A stretch of DNA of 64,000 bases, taken from positions 248,001 to 312,000 of the forward strand of contig NZ_BDBK01000014.1 in NCBI RefSeq assembly GCF_001612945.1. Reading direction: 5' to 3'. Source of the DNA: Nocardia inohanensis NBRC 100128 (GTDB lineage Bacteria; Actinomycetota; Actinomycetes; Mycobacteriales; Mycobacteriaceae). The position numbers and the translations under genes were made by a program. The notes under the pieces are model-generated. The model was not told the origin of the DNA. It ran no database searches and saw only the letters and a program-made list of their open reading frames with translations. Below are positions 25,939 through 35,800 of the stretch, piece by piece. The stretch's first letter is position 1. Each line of letters starts with the position of its first letter.

Positions 25939-26471
25939 TGCGCAAGGTCTTCGCCGGTGTGCTCACCGGCCTGCTGGTCACCGGCATGGCACTGCTGGGA
26001 AGCGGTGTGGCGAGCGCGCATTCGGCCGCCATCGGCTCCGATCCCGCCGACGGCGCGCAGATCGACGCCTCGCCCGCGCGGGTGACCGTCACCTTCAACG
26101 AGGATCTCCAGGCGTCGTTCCCGTCCATGACGGTGACCGGCCCGGACGGCAACCTGTGGTCCAAGGGCCAGCCGAAGGTCGAGGGCGCCACGGTCAGCAT
26201 CGAAGTCGGTGAGCTCGGCCCGGCCGGCGAATACAAGATCGCCTACCGGGTCACCTCGGCCGACGGTCACCCGGTGAAGGGCACCCGTTCCTTCACCCTC
26301 ACCAAGGCGGGCAACGGCACGCCCGGCCCGAAGGCGGACAGCTCGGCCAAGTCCGGCGACTCCGATGACGGCGGCGTCCCGCTGTGGGTGTTCATCGCGG
26401 GCGCGGTGGTGCTGTTCGGCGGCGGTCTGGCGTTCGCACTGCTGGGCGGCCGGGGTAAGCAGCGTAAGTGA
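25935..26471 (+). CDS. CopC domain copper resistance protein
   Basis: A 178-residue exported protein. The signal peptide ends ASA-HSAAIGSDPADG, giving an N-terminal His; the second copper ligand His is in SADGHPVKGTRSF. These are the Cu(II) ligands of CopC. A Gly/Ser/Asp-rich linker and a C-terminal helix (VFIAGAVVLFGGGLAFALLG) anchor it to the membrane. It starts inside the ycnI stop region and overlaps the copD-like gene by four bases, so the three genes are translationally coupled. Confidence 0.9.
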   Translation: MMRKVFAGVLTGLLVTGMALLGSGVASAHSAAIGSDPADGAQIDASPARVTVTFNEDLQASFPSMTVTGPDGNLWSKGQPKVEGATVSIEVGELGPAGEYKIAYRVTSADGHPVKGTRSFTLTKAGNGTPGPKADSSAKSGDSDDGGVPLWVFIAGAVVLFGGGLAFALLGGRGKQRK

Positions 26472-27430
26472 ACCGGTCCGACCGCACCGATCGCCGCGAC
26501 CGCGGGGCGACCGGCGGCAGCAGCACGAGATGGCTACTGCTGCTGGTCGTTCCGTGCGGCCTGTTCGGTGCGCTGCTGGCCTGGATTCTCGCCGCCGACG
26601 ATCCGGTGCAGCCGGAGGCCACCGCCCGGGTGCTCGCCGATTGCGCGGGCGCGACGGTGCTCGGCCTGGCCGCGCTGCCGCGCCTGCACGACCGCCTCGA
26701 TACCCATTGGCGGCTGCTGACCTTGCTGGCGGGCCTGTGGGCGGCAATGGAATTCACCATGCTGGTGGTGGAAGCCGCCGAGGTGCAGGGCGTTCCGGTG
26801 CGGCGGTTGAGCGCCGAGCGCTTCGGTGAGTATCTGACCGATGTCAGCGGCGGTCAGATCGGCATCGCCCTGCTGGTCGGCTGTGGCGCGGTGGCGATCT
26901 ACAGCGCTTTCGGGTTCCGCAGCCCGGAGCGCGCCACCGCGGACCTGGTGCTGGTGTTCACGGCGGTGACGATCGCGCTGCGACCCATCACCGGGCATCT
27001 CTCGCAGCAGTTCCTCGGTTCGGTGCTGGGCGCGGTGCACGCGCTGGCGGCCTCGCTCTGGTTCGGCGGCCTGCTGGCGCTGGCGCTGGTGGTGCGCACG
27101 CGCGGCGAGTGGGCGGTGCTGCTCCCCCGCTATTCGAATTGGGCGCTGCCGCTGGCCGCTACGGTCACGGTCACCGGCGTCATCGACGGCCTGGTCCGGA
27201 TCGGCGGCCTGACGCCGTTGCTCACCACGGGCTACGGCCGGATCCTGCTGGCGAAGACGCTGCTGCTGATCGGCCTGCTGGCACTGGGCTGGTGGTGGCG
27301 GCGCACCTGGGTGCCGCGCGCCACCGACCATCGGATGGATGCGGAATCCTCGCTGCGGCGTTCGATTTTCGAAGTGCTGGCGATGGCGGTAGTCTTCGGG
27401 CTGGCCGCGACCTTGGCCGTCACGGCGTGA
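26468..27430 (+). CDS. CopD family copper transport membrane protein
   Basis: A 320-residue membrane protein with about eight segments. The C-terminal half holds the CopD domain: LGAVHALAASLWFGGLLAL with a conserved His and Trp, and LPLAATVTVTGVIDGLVRIGG. It probably takes copper from the CopC domain protein and moves it across the membrane. The GTG start overlaps the preceding stop. A basic, disordered tail of 20 residues precedes the first membrane helix. Confidence 0.88.
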   Translation: MNRSDRTDRRDRGATGGSSTRWLLLLVVPCGLFGALLAWILAADDPVQPEATARVLADCAGATVLGLAALPRLHDRLDTHWRLLTLLAGLWAAMEFTMLVVEAAEVQGVPVRRLSAERFGEYLTDVSGGQIGIALLVGCGAVAIYSAFGFRSPERATADLVLVFTAVTIALRPITGHLSQQFLGSVLGAVHALAASLWFGGLLALALVVRTRGEWAVLLPRYSNWALPLAATVTVTGVIDGLVRIGGLTPLLTTGYGRILLAKTLLLIGLLALGWWWRRTWVPRATDHRMDAESSLRRSIFEVLAMAVVFGLAATLAVTA

Positions 27431-27476
27431 GGCCGTTCTCATAGATGGCATGCATCACAAGATCTGCGACGAAAAC

Positions 27477-27490
27477 TAGAACACGTTACA
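27477..27490. promoter_or_regulatory. KstR-box-like operator
   Basis: TAGAACACGTTACA fits the known KstR motif TnnAACnnGTTnnA at every fixed position. It ends nine bases before the ATG of the SRPBCC gene, a position where KstR would repress. Confidence 0.65.
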
Positions 27491-27499
27491 GTCGAGCGC

Positions 27500-27961
27500 A
27501 TGACCGAAGTCAAGATCGTCGCAGATTGCGCCGCCTCGGCCGAATCGGCCTTCGCCTATGTCAACGACTACCGCCATCTGCCGCGATTCATCAATGAGAT
27601 CAGCGCATTCGAACCGCTCACCGAGCAGACCGAAGGTGTGGACGCCACTTTCGACGGCACCATCGGCCTCGGCCCCATCACGCTGCATTCGACCATCAAA
27701 ATCGTGCGGCACGAACCGGGTTACGCCATTGCCGTGAAGTCCATCAAGGGCTTCGAAATCGAATCCACCTTCCTCTTCCACGCCAAGGGCGAGGAGTCCT
27801 GCACCATCGACGCCATTGTCGATTACCGGGTGCCGGGCGGGATCGCGGGCAAACTGCTCGGCAAGACCATCGAGCCGTTCGTGAAATTGGCCGTGAAGAG
27901 CTCCACCCACAATCTGACCACCCAGGTCGCCGCCTTCCACGCCGAGCGCGAGAACGCCTGA
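27500..27961 (+). CDS. SRPBCC family protein
   Basis: A 153-residue single-domain START/polyketide-cyclase-like protein. DCAASAESAFAYVNDYRHLPRFINEISAFEPL is the typical opening and HNLTTQVAAFHAEREN the C-terminal helix that closes the hydrophobic cavity. It likely binds a small lipid. The KstR-like box just upstream suggests a link to sterol catabolism. Monocistronic. Confidence 0.85.
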   Translation: MTEVKIVADCAASAESAFAYVNDYRHLPRFINEISAFEPLTEQTEGVDATFDGTIGLGPITLHSTIKIVRHEPGYAIAVKSIKGFEIESTFLFHAKGEESCTIDAIVDYRVPGGIAGKLLGKTIEPFVKLAVKSSTHNLTTQVAAFHAERENA

Positions 27962-28032
27962 CGATCCGGGGTCGCCAAAGCCGCCGACCCCCTGAGTTGC
28001 CCGCGCCCCGCGCCCCCGAGGATCCTGGGCGC

Positions 28033-28413
28033 ATGCCCGAACGCAGCACCCCCGGCCCGGCCCAGCGGCTCGGCTACATCTGCGGCAGGACGCTGCCGCC
28101 CGCCATGAACGACTGGGTGCTGAACGATCTGATCGGGCCCGGCGCCACCCGCCGCTACCTGTTGCGCATTCTCGTCCCGATCATTCCGCTGCTCTGCGTC
28201 TTTCTCCTGGTGCCCGGCCCGAAATGGGTGGGCCTGGCGATGATGGCGCTGCTGTACCTGCCGCTGATCTATTTCACCGCGGCGCTCACCTACGTCTTCC
28301 GCCGCAATCGGCTCATCAAGCACGGCCTCGATCCCGCGCTCGCCGATGCCGATCGCCGCGCCCGCGAGGACTCCGACCGCCGGTCCTACGAAAGGCGGCA
28401 CGGCCGCGCCTGA
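28033..28413 (+). CDS. DUF5313 family membrane protein
   Basis: A 126-residue protein with two adjacent membrane helices (YLLRILVPIIPLLCVFLLV and WVGLAMMALLYLPLIYFTAAL), a short N-terminal GRTLPPAMNDWVLNDL segment that is typical of the family, and a basic C-terminal tail rich in Arg and Asp. Function unknown. No neighbouring gene suggests a role. Confidence 0.8.
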   Translation: MPERSTPGPAQRLGYICGRTLPPAMNDWVLNDLIGPGATRRYLLRILVPIIPLLCVFLLVPGPKWVGLAMMALLYLPLIYFTAALTYVFRRNRLIKHGLDPALADADRRAREDSDRRSYERRHGRA

Positions 28414-28510
28414 GGGAACCCTGTGGTTCCGGTCTCCATTCGGGCACACCGGCATCCCCGGGAATACGCTCGGAGCCAGACGGATTCGGCACGGTTCGAC
28501 GGAGAGCCCC

Positions 28511-28984
28511 ATGGAACCTCACTGGGCAGGCGAGCATTTCCTCGCGAGCGATACCGATCGGGAACGCACGGTCGAGGCCCTCAAACAGAATTTCCAAGCC
28601 GGGCGTATCGGGGTCGACCAGTTGTCCGAACGCATCGGGCAGGCGCTCGCCGCACGGACTTTCGCCGATCTCGATATCGCGATGCACGGGCTGCCCTCGA
28701 TTCGCACGAGCATTCCGGTGTATCCGAATATGCCGCCGGGATATCCGCCGACGCCGATGTTCTATCAACCGATGCCGGAAAAACGGCAACGCGGGATGGG
28801 GATCACCGCATTCGTGCTCAGCGTCTTCGGGGTGATCTGCGGGATCACCGCGGTACCGGCGGTGGTGCTCGGATTGGTGGCGCTGGCAATCGATTCCGAA
28901 CGCGACGACAAAGGCTTCGCGATCGCCGGAGTGGCGGTCGGCGGCATGTGGATGATGCTGTTCGGCTGGTGGTTCTTCAGCTGA
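28511..28984 (+). CDS. DUF1707 and DUF4190 domain membrane protein
   Basis: A 157-residue protein. Residues 11-60 (SDTDRERTVEALKQNFQAGRIGVDQLSERIGQAL) are a DUF1707 domain, common in actinobacterial signalling and membrane proteins. A Pro/Tyr/Met-rich linker is followed by two membrane helices of the DUF4190 type (GITAFVLSVFGVICGITAVPAVVLGLVAL and GVAVGGMWMMLFGWWFF). ATG 28511 was chosen because the DUF1707 domain starts 12 residues after it. Its end overlaps the convergent kinase gene by eight bases. Confidence 0.8.
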   Translation: MEPHWAGEHFLASDTDRERTVEALKQNFQAGRIGVDQLSERIGQALAARTFADLDIAMHGLPSIRTSIPVYPNMPPGYPPTPMFYQPMPEKRQRGMGITAFVLSVFGVICGITAVPAVVLGLVALAIDSERDDKGFAIAGVAVGGMWMMLFGWWFFS

Positions 28985-31199
28985 GCGGGGCGGAGAGCGC
29001 GCGTTCGAAAGCACGCAGGTCCGCCTCCAATTGCCGGAACAACCAATAGTTTCCGATGAAACCCAGCACGCCCAGCAGGCACAGCCAGCGAATCGGGCCC
29101 AGCACCAGCGACACCTCGTGCGAGTCCAGGAACATCAGGCTGACCACCACGCCGATCAATGGAATGGCCGCGGCGACAGCGAGATACAGCGTGCAGCGCC
29201 GGCCCAGGGCGCGCAGGGCCCGGCCGTCGTCGGCGGTCTCCCCGTGCGAGAGCAGCCGCGGATAGAAGCAGCGCACCACCGCGAAGGTCACCAGGAAGAA
29301 CGGGTACGCCGTCGCGATCGCGCCCGCGACCAGCAGTGTCGCGGTCAGATTCACGATGCGGTCGGCGGGCAGATCGGTGTAGCCGATCAGCGCGGCGGTG
29401 GAGACGACGGCCGACACCACCCACCACAGGAACGCCAGCAGCGCCACCCGGTCGCCGTTCACCAGGGTGTCGCGGCGAGCCACGGCGAGGGCTTCCGGCT
29501 CGTAGGCACGGCCTTTGCGCAGACCTCGCCACACCAGGAACGCCTTGCGGCACAGATAGTTCGTGACCGCGACCGCCGCCGGCGTGGTGATCAACCCGAG
29601 CAGCAGGCCGACCGTCTGCAACTTCACGTGCTCGTCCGGGGTGAACCAGAGCTCGAACAGCGGGCCGTTGTGCAGGTTGGCGTAGAGGATGCCGAGATAG
29701 TCGCCGACGAAGGTGGCGAGGGTGACCAGCAGGATCAGCGACCACGGGCCGACCCGGGCGCGCAGGCTGCGGCTCGGCGGATCCACCAGGTCGCGGGCGC
29801 GGTGATCCAGGCACAGATCCAGTTGCTGGGCCAGCGCGGCCCCGGTTGGCCAGCGGTCCTCGCGGTGCGGGGCAAGGCATTTCAGCAGCACGCGGCGCAG
29901 CGTCGGCGGGGTGTCGGGCGGCAGGTCGGAGAGGTGGATGGGATCCACCGGATGCCGGCGCAGGCGCAGCATGCGCTCGAGCGAGGATTCCGAATCGCCC
30001 GCCCGGGATTCGTCGTCGAAGGGGCGGCGGCCGGTGAGCAGTTCCCACAGCACCACCCCGAGCGCGTAGATATCGCTGCGGCCGTCGAGCTGCTCGGGGG
30101 TATCGGGCAGGCTCGGGTGGCAGGCGGCCAGCTGCTCGGGCGACATGTAGGCCAGCGAGCCGCCGAAGTAGGCGAGCGGGCTCGTGCCCGCCACGTGCAG
30201 GCTGAAGCTGATGTTGAAATCCGCGAGTTTCGGGATGCCGTCGGCGGTGAGCAGCACGTTCGCGGGCTTGATATCGCGGTGCAGCACACCGTTTTCCGCG
30301 GCGTAGTCCAGTGCGCGGGCCAGGCGGCTACCCAGCCAGGCCACCGCCTCGGGCCAACTGCGGGCGCGCATGGCGGTGCGGGTGGTGGACTCGCTGGGCA
30401 CCAGGCCGCCCTTGTCGCGCATGGCGGCGTCGACCGCGTCCAGCAGCAGGCCGCCGTCGCGCTGCTCGGGCGGGCGCTCGCGGACCAGGCTCAGCACCTT
30501 CGACAATGTGCCGCCGGGCAGGTACTGCATGTACATGAGCTTGAGTTCGCGGTCGGCCATCAGGCGCTGGTCGAAGACGCGGACGATGTTCTCGTGATCG
30601 AGCTGGGCGAGGGTCTCGGATTCGGTGCCGTGATTCTGCGAGATCTTCACCGCCACCAGGCGTTGCATGGAACGCTGGCGGGCCAGGAAGACCCGGGCGA
30701 ACGCGCCCGCGCCCAACTCCACGAGCAGGTCGAAATCGTCGACTCGATCACCGACCTCGATGCCGTCCAAGGCTTCCCGGGCCGCGGGGCGGGCGATCAG
30801 GGTGCTGCGATAGTCGCGTTCACCCCAGACGGCGGTCGGGCCGGCTTCGGTCGGGTATCCGCTCTGATCCGGGCCGCGGCCGGAGCGGCGCAGGGCGTGG
30901 AACTCCTCGTAGGCCAGGTCCATCGGGAGCGGGCCGGAGCGCAATTCGTCGAATTCCAGGCGATATTCGGCCAGGCGCTTGGGGAAGTCGTAGCGGATCC
31001 AGCGGTACTCGAGATCCACCTTGATCAGCTCGATCAGGCACAGGCGGCGCAGTTGCGGGGTCACTTCGGGGAGGAATCGGGCCAGGTCCGGGGGTGCGCC
31101 GGCGGCCTCCCAGGCGGCGGTGAATCGGGCGGCGACGGCGGTCAGCAGGGAACGGGTCTCGTCGACGGCCCCCGAATCCACGACTGGATCGACACTCAT
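28977..31199 (-). CDS. Serine/threonine protein kinase with six C-terminal membrane spans
   Basis: A 740-residue protein. Residues 1-165 form an N-terminal domain of unknown fold. The kinase domain runs from about 170 to 480: GAGAFARVFLA (P-loop), VAVKIS (Lys), HRDIKPANVLL (catalytic loop), ADFN where DFG is usual, and SPEQLAA. About six hydrophobic segments follow between 545 and 715, ending in a short acidic tail. This differs from PknA/B-type kinases with one span and an outside sensor. The ATG at 31199 has GGGGGAG four bases upstream. It stands alone. Confidence 0.88.
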   Translation of the reverse strand: MSVDPVVDSGAVDETRSLLTAVAARFTAAWEAAGAPPDLARFLPEVTPQLRRLCLIELIKVDLEYRWIRYDFPKRLAEYRLEFDELRSGPLPMDLAYEEFHALRRSGRGPDQSGYPTEAGPTAVWGERDYRSTLIARPAAREALDGIEVGDRVDDFDLLVELGAGAFARVFLARQRSMQRLVAVKISQNHGTESETLAQLDHENIVRVFDQRLMADRELKLMYMQYLPGGTLSKVLSLVRERPPEQRDGGLLLDAVDAAMRDKGGLVPSESTTRTAMRARSWPEAVAWLGSRLARALDYAAENGVLHRDIKPANVLLTADGIPKLADFNISFSLHVAGTSPLAYFGGSLAYMSPEQLAACHPSLPDTPEQLDGRSDIYALGVVLWELLTGRRPFDDESRAGDSESSLERMLRLRRHPVDPIHLSDLPPDTPPTLRRVLLKCLAPHREDRWPTGAALAQQLDLCLDHRARDLVDPPSRSLRARVGPWSLILLVTLATFVGDYLGILYANLHNGPLFELWFTPDEHVKLQTVGLLLGLITTPAAVAVTNYLCRKAFLVWRGLRKGRAYEPEALAVARRDTLVNGDRVALLAFLWWVVSAVVSTAALIGYTDLPADRIVNLTATLLVAGAIATAYPFFLVTFAVVRCFYPRLLSHGETADDGRALRALGRRCTLYLAVAAAIPLIGVVVSLMFLDSHEVSLVLGPIRWLCLLGVLGFIGNYWLFRQLEADLRAFERALSAPLS

Positions 31200-31333
31200 G
31201 CACTCCCCCCGATCGCCTAGCGGGTATCGCCAGTATGCGCCCGGTTTCCGGACCGCACAGGCGAATATTTCGTCCCCTGTAGATCGTCCGGCGGCCCGGC
31301 AACGTATCCACGAGCCGGGTAAGTTCCTCGAAC

Positions 31334-31840
31334 ATGAGTGAGCAGTTTCCGGACCGCATCTGGGGTTCGCGCACGAATATCCTTGGCCGACTGGCCAGTC
31401 CGTTCGCCGCCAGCGCGTTCGGGTCACTGGTGATCCGCAAACTCACCCCGCTGGATCGCAAGGTGCTCGAGCGCACCGCCGGCAAATACACCGTGCTCGG
31501 GCCGATCGGGGCGCCGCTCATCCTGCTCACCACCACCGGGCGCAAATCCGGGGAGCCGCGCACCACTCCCCTGATCTACGTGCACGACGGGGACACGCTG
31601 TATGTGATCGGCAGTAATTTCGGGCAGGCGACGCATCCGGCGTGGACCGGAAACCTGCTGGCCGACCCGCACGGCGAGGTCACCATCGCCGGGGAGCGGA
31701 TTCCGGTCACCGCCACCCTCGTCACCGATGAGGAGCGCAAGCGGGCGATTTTCGCGCGCTTCGAGGAGACCACCTCGGCGTACACGGCCTACCGCAACCG
31801 CACCACGCGCGACTTGCGCATTTTCGCCCTGACAAGATGA
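31334..31840 (+). CDS. Nitroreductase/deazaflavin-dependent (Ddn-like) protein
   Basis: A 168-residue split-barrel protein of the DUF385/Ddn family. LLTTTGRKSGEPRTTPL is the cofactor-binding signature, followed by VIGSNFGQATHPAW and NLLADPHGEV. Relatives bind F420, and M. tuberculosis Ddn reduces quinones and activates nitroimidazoles. The substrate here is unknown. It starts 134 bases from the divergent kinase and is followed four bases later by rraA. Confidence 0.88.
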   Translation: MSEQFPDRIWGSRTNILGRLASPFAASAFGSLVIRKLTPLDRKVLERTAGKYTVLGPIGAPLILLTTTGRKSGEPRTTPLIYVHDGDTLYVIGSNFGQATHPAWTGNLLADPHGEVTIAGERIPVTATLVTDEERKRAIFARFEETTSAYTAYRNRTTRDLRIFALTR

Positions 31841-31844
31841 TCTC

Positions 31845-32333
31845 GTGACCGAATCAGCAAACGTTGTGGCGACTGCCGACCTAGCCGATGAGATCGGCCC
31901 TGAGATCCGCAGCTGCGATACCCAATTCATTCAATTCGGCGGGCGCGAAGCCTTCGCGGGCCGCATCGTGACGATCCGTTGCTTCCAGGACAACCTCCTG
32001 GTCAAGCAGACCCTCGGCGAACCGGGCGAAGGCCGGGTGCTCGTCGTCGACGGCGGTGCCAGCGTGCACACCGCCCTGGTCGGCGACATCATCGCGGGCC
32101 GCGGCGTCGACAACGGCTGGGCCGGTGTGATCGTCAACGGCGCCGTCCGCGACTCGGCGATCCTGCGCACCCTGCCCATCGGCATCAAGGCGCTGGGCAC
32201 CAACCCCCGCAAGTCCACCCAGACCGGATCCGGCGACAAGGACGTCCCCGTCGAATTCGGCGGAGTGACTTTCGTGCCCGGCGACATGCTCTACAGCGAC
32301 TCCGACGGCGTCGTGGTGCGGGCCGAGAGTTAG
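31845..32333 (+). CDS. rraA: RraA family protein
   Basis: A 162-residue protein with the RraA fold. VVDGGASVHTALVGDIIA and GVIVNGAVRDSAIL carry the residues (Gly-Asp, Arg-Asp) that in some members bind a metal and catalyse 4-hydroxy-4-methyl-2-oxoglutarate aldol cleavage; in E. coli RraA inhibits RNase E. Sequence alone does not decide between the two. The GTG start lies four bases after the Ddn-like gene, so they are probably co-transcribed. Confidence 0.88.
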   Translation: MTESANVVATADLADEIGPEIRSCDTQFIQFGGREAFAGRIVTIRCFQDNLLVKQTLGEPGEGRVLVVDGGASVHTALVGDIIAGRGVDNGWAGVIVNGAVRDSAILRTLPIGIKALGTNPRKSTQTGSGDKDVPVEFGGVTFVPGDMLYSDSDGVVVRAES

Positions 32334-32350
32334 ACAACTCTCGTAACTCT

Positions 32351-32530
32351 CAGGGGCAAGCCCTGAAACCCCAGTCGGGAAGGGCGGGCTCGCGCTCCCG
32401 GGCACTGCCCCAGCCCTCCCGATCGGAGGTTCGGTGGTGCGGGCATCCCGGTTGGTCGATGGGCCCGCCCTATGGGTTCGGCGGCGAAGGCGTCCCCATC
32501 TGATCGGGGGTTCGGGGGCTTGCCCCCGAA
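32351..32530. repeat. GC-rich extragenic palindromes
   Basis: CAGGGG-CAAG-CCCTG at 32351-32365 and TTCGGGGGC-TT-GCCCCCGAA at 32511-32530 fill the gap between the convergent rraA and S4 genes. They share the form of the palindromes at 10866 and 44449. The sequence between them looks non-coding. Confidence 0.55.
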
Positions 32531-32536
32531 TACCTC

Positions 32537-32758
32537 CTACCCGTCGGTGACGCGGGCCTTGTGGCCGGCGAGGGTTACCACGTCGCCGGTTTGCAGCTGG
32601 CGGCCGCGGCGGAGTTCTACTTCGTCGTTGACGCGGACCAGGCCCTGGGCGATGACGTTCTTGGCTTCCGAACCGGAATCGATGAGGTTCGCCAGTTTCA
32701 GGAACTGGCCGAGTCGAATGACGTCGTCCGTGATCGGGATATCGATGGGATCCGACAT
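32537..32758 (-). CDS. S4 domain RNA-binding protein
   Basis: A 73-residue single S4 domain. IRLGQFLKLANLIDSGSEAKNVIAQGLVRVNDEVELRRGRQL has the L-K-L..G..A..I..G.V.VNGE pattern of YbcJ/RlbA-like proteins that bind structured RNA. The start at 32758 has AAGGATG upstream; the frame is open further upstream but that part lacks a domain and reaches into the divergent lysX gene. Function in ribosome quality control or assembly is possible. Confidence 0.85.
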   Translation of the reverse strand: MSDPIDIPITDDVIRLGQFLKLANLIDSGSEAKNVIAQGLVRVNDEVELRRGRQLQTGDVVTLAGHKARVTDG

Positions 32759-32852
32759 GGGTACATCCTTACCCGCGAATCCCGGGACACCAAAATGCGG
32801 GCCCCGCAACCGGTCGGTAGGACGCGGCACGGAGACACGAAACGGGTTCTGA

Positions 32853-35800
32853 GTGCACATGGGCAGCGGCAACATACACACTGGTGCGGTGACTTCGACG
32901 CAGGACCGGCAACACCACGACATCGAGCCGAGAGTGGGCTCGCGAGAATCCGAGGTGCCGCATCGCGGGCACGGGCGATTCAGCGAGGTGCCGCATATCG
33001 CGGGCCTGGTCCTGGGCGTTTTCGCCACCTTCTGCGCACTGTGGAGCATTTCGCCAGGACTGCGGTATCTGACCTCGGGCCTGCGGCACTACGTCGACAC
33101 CTATTACTTCGACGCGCCCGACACCTCGCTGGTGTGGGCACTGGTGGTCGGCCTGCTCGCGGGCGCGACCGCGAGCCGCAAACGCATCGCCTGGTGGCTG
33201 CTGATCGGCTACATGGCGGCATACGCGCTCGCCAATGCCCTCGACTTCGCCGCCGAGAACGATGTCAGCGCCCTGATGGCGCTCATCGTGCACCTGCTGG
33301 TGATCGGCCTGCTGCTGGCCTCCTGGTCGGAGTTCTACACGCATGTGCAGCGCGGCGCGGTATGGCGGGCACTGGGCGTGCTGGCCGGCGGCATCGCACT
33401 GGGCTGCCTGCTCGGCTGGGGTCTGGTGGAGCTGTTCCCGGGCAGCCTGCCCGGCGGTGCGCAACGGCCGCTGTGGGCGGTCTACCGGGTCACCGCCGCC
33501 ATTCTGGTCAGCAATGACGATTTCGACGGCCATCCGCCGCATCCGGTGAACCTGCTGCTCGGCCTGTTCGGCGCGCTGGCGCTGCTGGCGGCGGTGATCG
33601 TGCTGTTCCGTTCGCAACGGGCGTCCAACGCGCTCACCGGCATCGACGAATCGGCGCTGCGCGGGCTCATCGAACGCTCCGATGTCGAGGATTCGCTCGC
33701 CTACTTCGCCACCCGCCGCGACAAGGCCGTGGTGTTCGCGCCCAGCGGCAAGGCGGCGGTCACCTATCGCGTGGAGATGGGCGTCTGCCTGGCCTCCGGC
33801 GACCCGATCGGCATGAAAGAGGCGTGGCCGCATGCCATCGACGCCTGGCTGAAACTGGCCGACCAGTACGGCTGGGCCCCCGCGGTGATGGGCGCCAGCG
33901 AGATCGGCGCCACCGCCTACCGCCGCGCCGGACTCTCCGCGCTGCGCCTGGGTGACGAGGCCATTCTGGAAACCCGCACCTTCTCGCTGGCCGGCCCCGA
34001 TATGAAGCAGGTCCGCCAGGCCGCCAATCGCCTTGCCAAACAGGGCATCTCGGTGCGCGTACGGCGGCACAAAGAGCTCGATCCGGAGGAGATGAAGGAG
34101 GTCATGGCACGCGCCGCCGCCTGGCGCGACACCGAGACCGAACGCGGTTTCTCCATGGCGCTGGACCGCCTCGGCGATCCCCTCGACGGCGATTGCCTGC
34201 TGGTCGAGGCCGTGGACTCCGGCGGCCGGGTACTGGGCATGCTGTCCCTCGTCCCGTGGGGCCGCACCGGCGTCTCCCTGGATCTCATGCGCCGCGACCG
34301 CACCAGCCCCAACGGGATCATGGAATTGATGATCTCGCGGCTGGCGCTCACCTCCGAGCAGTACGGGATCACGCGAATCTCGTTGAACTTCGCGGTCTTC
34401 CGCTCGGTCTTCGAAGAGGGCGGGCGGATCGGCGCGGGCCCGGTGCTGCGGCTGTGGCGCGGCGTGCTCATGTTCTTCTCGCGCTGGTATCAGCTCGAAG
34501 CCCTGTACCGCTCCAATGTGAAGTACCAGCCGGATTGGGTGCCGCGCTTCTCGCTCTTCGAGGACCGCCGCCACCTGGTGCGGGTGGCCACCGCCAGCGC
34601 CATCGCCGAAGGCTTCCTGCCGCGCATCGGCAAGCAACCCGACACCACCTCGCACACCGGCGTCCGATCCTCGGTGCCCGACACCATGACCGGGCTGCAC
34701 GCCGACGGCAGCCTGCCCGATCTGCCGCCCGAGGAGCTGGAGGAGACCGGTCCGCGCCGCCCCGAACAGGTGCGGGTGCGGATGGACAAGCTGGCCAAGC
34801 TCAACGACGCCGGCATCGACGCCTATCCGGTCGCCTACCCGCCCACGCACACCGTCGCCGGAGCCCGCCGCGCCCCGCAGGGCACCACGGTGCGAGTCTG
34901 CGGGCGGCTCTTGCGGATCCGCGATTACGGCGGCGTCATCTTCGCCGTGGTCCGTGACTGGTCCGGGGAGATCCAGCTGGTCATCGATCGTGAGCGGGTG
35001 GGCGCCGAGCGCAGCGACGAATTCCACGAATTCTTCGACCTGGGCGATCTGATCGAGATCAGCGGGCAGATCGGGCGCAGCCGGCGCGGCGAATTGTCTT
35101 TACTGGCCGCGGATTGGCGGATGCTCGGCAAATGCCTGCACCCGCTGCCCGACAAGTGGAAGGGTCTGGCCGACCCGGAAGCCAAAGTGCGGCAACGCTA
35201 TGTCGACATGGCCATCAACACCGATATCCGCGAGGTGATGGCCAAGCGCAGCGCCGTGGTGCGCTCGCTGCGCGACACCCTGCACGGCTGGGGCTTCCTG
35301 GAGGTGGAAACCCCTGTCCTGCAACAGGTGCACGGCGGCGCCAACGCCCTGCCGTTCACCACCCACATCAACGCCTACGACCTCGACCTCTACCTACGTA
35401 TCGCACCGGAGCTGTATTTGAAGCGGCTCTGCGTGGGCGGCATGGAGAAGGTGTTCGAACTCGGGCGGGTGTTCCGCAACGAGGGCGTCGACTACAGCCA
35501 CAATCCCGAGTTCACGATTCTGGAAGCCTATGAGGCGCACAGCGATTACGAACGCATGATGCACGCTTGCCGCCAGCTCATCCAGGAAGCCGCGGTGGCT
35601 GCCAACGGCAAGATGGTGGCGCTGCGCGCCGCCGACGACGGCACCGTCACCGAGGTCGACATCTCCGGGGAATGGAGCGTCAAGACCGTGCACGGGGCGG
35701 TGTCGGAGAAGCTGGGCGAGACCATCACGCCGGAGACCGACGAGGAACGGCTGCGGATGCTCTGCGACAAGGCCGGGGTCCCTTGCCAATTGGGTTGGGA

